Source: Paenibacillus nasutitermitis (GTDB lineage: Bacteria; Bacillota; Bacilli; Paenibacillales; Paenibacillaceae). From it: 64,000 bases of DNA. Below the pieces are notes generated by a model that did no database searches, was not told where the DNA came from, and saw only the letters and a program-made list of their open reading frames with translations. The stretch is from contig NZ_BMHP01000003.1 in assembly GCF_014641075.1 (NCBI RefSeq), positions 1,240,001 through 1,304,000 on the forward strand. The letters run 5' to 3'. Below are positions 59,832 through 64,000 of this stretch, one piece after another. Position 1 is the stretch's first letter. Each line of letters opens with the position of its first letter. Position numbers and translations under genes: made by a program.

Positions 59832-60395
59832 TTAATCGATTAATTTTGCTTCCAAGTATTCAATATGTTTGTTTACCTCAATCCAGCTTGAAGCACGATA
59901 CACGGAGTCACTAGTAACGGACAAATTATAGGGCTGCTCAAATAAAATAACCGGCTTATTCATAAGAGCAAACTCCTCTGCATAATGAGGACCGTCATCA
60001 ATCAAAACATCAATATTAGAGTCCATACATTCTTGAAGCTTGTTTTCGATTAGTGTTATATTGTGATAATTTATCTTATGGTGTTTAAGCCATTCAACGG
60101 TAACATCACGAAAGAGTAAAGGTCGAGCAGTAATAATTGTTATTTGATGCTTCGAAAATAATTGTTGCAGTACTTCTACTGCCATCGGTAATGGAGATGA
60201 GTTCCAATGAATATCAGATCCATATTTATGATAAACCACGTCACGCTCTGTCTCATTCCAACCATACAAGCGGTATAAGTAAAAATCATTGACATCCTCA
60301 TGTGTTAACGAAAATCCGGAGGCAATATTGTAATAGTGCAAGAAAGCAGAGGTTGCATCAAGAACCGTGTTATCTAAATCTACTCCAATATGCAA
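59832..60395 (-). CDS. 5'(3')-deoxyribonucleotidase-like HAD phosphatase
   Basis: A TTG start (AAAGGGGG seven bases upstream) gives 187 residues. HAD motifs are DLDNTVLD (nucleophile Asp and acid/base Asp), ITARP (motif II Thr), a Lys in the ENK stretch, and IDDGPHYAEE (motif IV). The pattern fits the NT5C/YqfW group of cytosolic nucleotidases, which dephosphorylate nucleoside monophosphates. It is followed by a Nudix gene, consistent with nucleotide housekeeping. Confidence 0.85.
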   Translation of the reverse strand: MHIGVDLDNTVLDATSAFLHYYNIASGFSLTHEDVNDFYLYRLYGWNETERDVVYHKYGSDIHWNSSPLPMAVEVLQQLFSKHQITIITARPLLFRDVTVEWLKHHKINYHNITLIENKLQECMDSNIDVLIDDGPHYAEEFALMNKPVILFEQPYNLSVTSDSVYRASSWIEVNKHIEYLEAKLID

Positions 60396-60465
60396 ATGTT
60401 ATCCCCCTTTAATCAATTCCCATAAATTTCTAGCGATCATACCACATCATGGCTAGCCATGTAAA

Positions 60466-61536
60466 TTGAATTTCGTGCATGGAAGGTACATGGAAATTAA
60501 AGTTGAATCAAGAAGAAGGGAGCTTTTTATATTGCATAATTTTTTCCCATTGGAGGTATCTGTATTATCTTCAGATGCACTATGTGATTATATTTCACGA
60601 GAATATTTTTCTCGAAATTTAAAATGTCGGTTATACTATAGAGGTTTGCATGACATATATAAGATTATTGCAGCCAATAAAGAATATTTCTTTAAGGTAT
60701 ACCGTCAAGGTATGAGAAGCATGGAAGAAATTCAAGCAGAAGTTGATTTGCTTAATCATCTTAAATGCTCAGGTATTGAAGTTACACTTCCCGTTATGAA
60801 TCGGAATGGAACATTCATTTCAGAATTTAATACTATAAACGGCATAAGATATGGCGTATTATACACGTCAGTTGGAATATATGAGTTTAATCAAGTCGAG
60901 GAAACCACTGAATTAAACGAAAAATTAGGGAGTTATATGGCTTCCATCCATAATGCTTGGGATACAAGCGATTTTGGAATTAACCGATGGGATTTAGACT
61001 CCCATTCATTTATAGATCGTTCTATGAACGCCATAAGACAATTCTCAACTATTTATGATTTTGACATCAATTTCCTAGAGGAAGTTGCGGAAAATGTAAA
61101 AAAGAAATTAGCCTATTTAACGATCGAAAAACCACAATATGGCGTATGTCATGGTGACCTTTATAGTGGAAATATACGGGTTGATGCTAACAACAACCCT
61201 ATCTTATTTGATTTTGATTTCTGTGGGAATGGTTGGCGAGCATATGATATATCAATGTACGCTTTCCCTTTCGGCATGGGAAGTGATGTAACAAAACTGA
61301 AAAAACGAGAGCGTCGTAAGAATCAATTTTTAAATGGCTACAACAAAGTTAGAGCAATGAGCGAAAATGAAGTGAATTCTATTGCCCTCTTTATTCCATT
61401 CAGAAGAATTTTTAATATGGGTACGCTATACGTTTCTTTTCTTCCTAATACATGGGGAGACTCTGCTGTTATAAGAAATGTTGACGAAGATATTATTATG
61501 CTTAAAAAATGGTTGGAATTAAACCCTGTGTTCTAA
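60466..61536 (+). CDS. Aminoglycoside phosphotransferase-fold kinase
   Basis: Up to 356 residues. The frame begins at a TTG at 60466, but an ATG at 60490 with GGAAGG just upstream is also possible. The APH/choline-kinase catalytic loop is present (VCHGDLYSGNIRVD), as is the metal-binding segment ILFDFDFCGNGWRAYDIS. An N-terminal ATP lobe shows YRGLHDIYKI and FFKVYR (Lys). The length and style resemble uncharacterised phosphotransferases (homoserine kinase/CotS type) more than true resistance enzymes. The gene is distinctly AT-rich, unlike its neighbours, and may have been acquired. Confidence 0.82.
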   Translation: MNFVHGRYMEIKVESRRRELFILHNFFPLEVSVLSSDALCDYISREYFSRNLKCRLYYRGLHDIYKIIAANKEYFFKVYRQGMRSMEEIQAEVDLLNHLKCSGIEVTLPVMNRNGTFISEFNTINGIRYGVLYTSVGIYEFNQVEETTELNEKLGSYMASIHNAWDTSDFGINRWDLDSHSFIDRSMNAIRQFSTIYDFDINFLEEVAENVKKKLAYLTIEKPQYGVCHGDLYSGNIRVDANNNPILFDFDFCGNGWRAYDISMYAFPFGMGSDVTKLKKRERRKNQFLNGYNKVRAMSENEVNSIALFIPFRRIFNMGTLYVSFLPNTWGDSAVIRNVDEDIIMLKKWLELNPVF

Positions 61537-61633
61537 TAGCAGATTTTATTTAAGAGAGATGTTGAAACCTGGGCTGTACAAAAATATTAACTCATTTAAC
61601 TAACGGATCATATCGTTATAAGGGGGGCAAGTC

Positions 61634-62455
61634 ATGAGTATGGAGGTCCAGCAGTCAATAGCCAGAAGAGTGGAGTCGGCTGAAACCAGCACGCTTTTCT
61701 CCCGTTTAAATGCCATTAAAAATCTGGAGGGCAATCCAGAGCAGGTTTATATAAAACCTTTTGGAAATGCCACGGCTTTTATCGTAAAGGGGATTCCTGA
61801 CCCGTATTTCAATTCTGTAAGAGGGTTAACAAGTGAAGATATCGATCTACTGGATGACATGATCGCGTTTTATCGTGACCATAACATGCCTTGCAGATTC
61901 GATATCGCCCCCTTAGTTAATGCTGATTTAATGTTGAAGCTAGCCGAACGGGGATATTATCAGTATGGATTCCATTCTTCTTTGTATGGCTTGCCTAAAA
62001 AAGAACTGCCTGTGCCGCGCAATATGGATGATGGGCTCAGCATCAGGAAATTGCACGAAAGCGAGTTCAGCCTTTTTGGTGAAATCTACACAAAAGCGTT
62101 TAAAATGCCTGAGTTTTTAGCCCCTTCCGTTACCCGAAACAACTACATTCTTAAAGATATACCCGGTTGGCACTTTTATCTTGCCAGCTATCAAAACCTT
62201 CCTGCTGCCATTGCCGTATTAAACGTTCAAGATGGCGTTGGCTCTCTTGCAGCAGCAGCGACCCTTCCGATGTTTCAAGGCAAGGGGTGCCATGCAGCCT
62301 TGTTGGCCGCAAGAATAAAAGAATCAGAAGAGCTCCATTGTGACTTCGTTATAGGTCAAGCGAGATTCGGTTCAATTAGCCAGGGTAATATGGAACGTTT
62401 GGGATTACGAATCGCATACACCAAATCCCTTTGGAAAGAGATGCCTGGCGATTAA
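61634..62455 (+). CDS. GNAT-family N-acetyltransferase
   Basis: A 273-residue protein with AAGGGGGG before the ATG. The C-terminal half holds the GNAT core: LAAAATLPMFQGKGCHAALL (acetyl-CoA loop QGKGCHA) and GNMERLGLRIAYTKSLW (motif B). The N-terminal half (1-130) is a degenerate second GNAT-like domain. The substrate is unknown. Confidence 0.85.
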   Translation: MSMEVQQSIARRVESAETSTLFSRLNAIKNLEGNPEQVYIKPFGNATAFIVKGIPDPYFNSVRGLTSEDIDLLDDMIAFYRDHNMPCRFDIAPLVNADLMLKLAERGYYQYGFHSSLYGLPKKELPVPRNMDDGLSIRKLHESEFSLFGEIYTKAFKMPEFLAPSVTRNNYILKDIPGWHFYLASYQNLPAAIAVLNVQDGVGSLAAAATLPMFQGKGCHAALLAARIKESEELHCDFVIGQARFGSISQGNMERLGLRIAYTKSLWKEMPGD

Positions 62456-62515
62456 CTGAAAATAAGTTGATACGTCGCACGGCCAAATAATTTGAACCCG
62501 GGAGGATGGAATGCG

Positions 62516-62925
62516 TTGAAAGTGACTCGAATGGAAGCGTTCAGCGACGGCGTGCTTGCCATCATCATTACCATCATGGTGCTTGAATTCAAAATCCCCA
62601 ATGGCCACGATTGGAGTTCCTTGGGCGCCCTGGTTCCCAAGTTCCTCAGCTACGCGGTCAGCTTTGTTTATGTCGTAATATATTGGAACAACCATTATCA
62701 TCTTCTCCAAACGGTTCGCAGCTTACATGGAAAACTAATGTGGCTGAATATGTTGTTGCTTTCTCTCCTACGCCTACGGCGTTGTATGGTATCGTGCTGC
62801 TGATTGCTATTGTAGTGGCCTATCTCAATTCATGGTTGTCATGCTTCTGCTTTGTGCTCGTCGCTATCATTTGGTTTGTGCCTGATCAGCGGATCGAGCG
62901 TGTATTAAGGAGCCGGTCCTCCTAA
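62516..62925 (+). pseudogene. Broken TMEM175-family (DUF1211) potassium channel gene
   Basis: From a TTG at 62516 (GGGAGG ten bases upstream) the frame gives the typical start VTRMEAFSDGVLAIIITIMV, then FLSYAVSFVYVVIYWNNHYH and WLNMLLLSLL. It then shifts: the continuing homology (SPTPTALYGIVLLIAIVVAY, FCFVLVAIIWFVPDQRIERV) is in another frame near 62765. Two internal stretches of the normal six-helix protein are missing, before PTPTALYG and before SWLSCF. One frameshift and deletions make a functional channel very unlikely. Confidence 0.8.
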
Positions 62926-63059
62926 GTTATATTATACGTTCCTGCAACATGTGAGAGCAGGATCGGTCGACTCAGATCCAACAATGTAGCATAGCGGCCA
63001 TGAGCCGACCAAAAAATATTCGTGGAAGACTGGCTGGGCTATTGAAATGTGACCCACTA

Positions 63060-64000
63060 TTAAAGGGCTTCTTTAATGACCTTTTTGTAATGGAACACGG
63101 ATAATATCCCGAAAATCGAGTACAAAGCCGTGTAGAGGGCCATAACCATAAACATGGGCGTCCAAAGCTCTGTGCCAAACATAAACCATCCCGACTGGAC
63201 GGCAAAATAGCTGTGGAATAAACCAACGACTAATGGAATCCCGAAATTAAAGACTTGTTTGATTTGAATCCCTTTTATCAAATCTCCCTGCGTGAAGCCA
63301 AGCTTCCGTAGAATCGTATAGCTCGCTTTTTCATCCTCACTCTCATCCATTTGTTTGAAGTAAAGAATACATCCCGATGTGATCAGGAAGGTAAGTCCCA
63401 GAAAACCAACGATAAACATGATAAGCCCCATATTTTCTTTCTGGGTGGTGCTCGTTTCAAGCTGGGAGTCATTGGCATGATTTTTAAAGCTCATCTTTTG
63501 AAAAATGTCATTGGCTGCTTGAACTTGTGCATGATCTGCAATATCAATTCCAATATACAACGAGTATTGTTTTTGAATCTTCGGGTCTAAATCCTTCTTC
63601 AAGCGCTCGAATACCGCCTCATCTACGATAGCAACGGGCAAGCCGCCATAGGTGAAATACCAGGATACGACGCTGTCTTTCTGCAGCCCTTGATATTGGT
63701 GCGGAATGACTTCATGTTGACTTTTCAGCTCGATTTGTCCTGAGCTTTTGAAAGCCATAACTTTCTGTAACATATCATTATAGCCTGCAAAAATGGTTTC
63801 GCCTGGAGCAAGGTCGATACCTTCAACTGCCTTCTCACTAATAACAGGAAGAGTCATACTAGCCGGATCCACATTCAAAGCATCCAGACTTGTACTCATA
63901 ATGTTCTTCACATTGAAATTTGCCTGGAGAACCTCAATCGTGGTTTGCGTATACTTGATCTTACGCGCGGATAAGGCATCTTTAAATTTCTCTGCATCTT
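63060..64000 (-). CDS. Bce-type ABC transporter permease, C-terminal part (5' end outside window)
   Basis: The frame is open from the right edge of the window to a stop at 63060, about 313 residues. It covers part of the large extracellular loop and the last three membrane segments. Typical BceB/YxdM-like blocks are FLITSGCILYFKQMDES, KASYTILRKLGFTQGDL and the short C-terminal helix ending FHYKKVIKEAL. An ATG at 63911 is internal, not the start. The ATPase gene is presumably upstream, beyond 64000. It is the second Bce-type permease in the window and clearly different from the one at 50699. Confidence 0.88.
   Translation of the reverse strand, partial: DAEKFKDALSARKIKYTQTTIEVLQANFNVKNIMSTSLDALNVDPASMTLPVISEKAVEGIDLAPGETIFAGYNDMLQKVMAFKSSGQIELKSQHEVIPHQYQGLQKDSVVSWYFTYGGLPVAIVDEAVFERLKKDLDPKIQKQYSLYIGIDIADHAQVQAANDIFQKMSFKNHANDSQLETSTTQKENMGLIMFIVGFLGLTFLITSGCILYFKQMDESEDEKASYTILRKLGFTQGDLIKGIQIKQVFNFGIPLVVGLFHSYFAVQSGWFMFGTELWTPMFMVMALYTALYSIFGILSVFHYKKVIKEAL

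Overview
The window looks like a chromosomal segment of a Paenibacillus/Cohnella-type firmicute. It has three carbohydrate ABC importers of the LplA/LplB/LplC type with lipoprotein binding subunits and no ATPase gene of their own. It also has YesM/YesN-type two-component and AraC regulators, a surface protein ending in SLH domains, a Bce-type module, strong GGAGG ribosome sites and frequent GTG/TTG starts. No rRNA, tRNA, CRISPR array or replication origin was seen.

1-24 kb (minus strand): carbohydrate utilisation. A long operon reads 23749 to 7409: binding protein, two permeases, GH36-like alpha-galactosidase, secreted DUF5060/DUF4038 protein, GH116-like beta-glycosidase, YesM-type kinase, YesN-type regulator, and an (alpha/alpha)6 glycosidase-like enzyme with an internal Cys4 motif. 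It ends at a terminator (7283-7321). A second operon starts at 7083 (two permeases, binding protein) and runs into a very large secreted GH2 enzyme that leaves the window at base 1. Both operons have a promoter with a 17-base spacer and a cre-like CcpA site the same 8 bases below the -10 box. The proposed logic is extracellular trimming by the two secreted enzymes, import by the CUT1 systems, and cytosolic hydrolysis by the GH36, GH116 and (alpha/alpha)6 enzymes. The substrate is unknown.

24-28.3 kb: a permease pseudogene whose 5' end is replaced by terminator-like palindromes, then a 1113-residue SLH-anchored surface protein (beta-propeller, InlB-type repeats, Ig-like domain). 28.8-37.7 kb (plus strand, visibly GC-rich): a membrane-bound AraC-type regulator and a seven-gene cassette with two permeases (the first apparently starting at ATT), a binding protein, a sugar isomerase/epimerase-like TIM barrel and two paralogous membrane-anchored propeller proteins.

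37.8-48.9 kb: AT-richer accessory DNA. It holds a two-domain TerD-family protein, a TetR/MFS divergent pair, a hybrid kinase with two kinase cores, an alpha/beta hydrolase and an AraC regulator. Between them lie relics of a large serine recombinase (twice), an IS110-type transposase, a tyrosine integrase and unidentified genes. 49-53.5 kb: a Bce-like response regulator/kinase pair converging on its ABC transporter across a shared terminator. 53.6-64 kb: mixed small genes (Abi-like fragment, DHA2 exporter, two Nudix hydrolases, NlpC/P60 endopeptidase, ankyrin protein, deoxyribonucleotidase, APH-like kinase, GNAT acetyltransferase, broken TMEM175 channel gene) and the 3' part of a second Bce-type permease.
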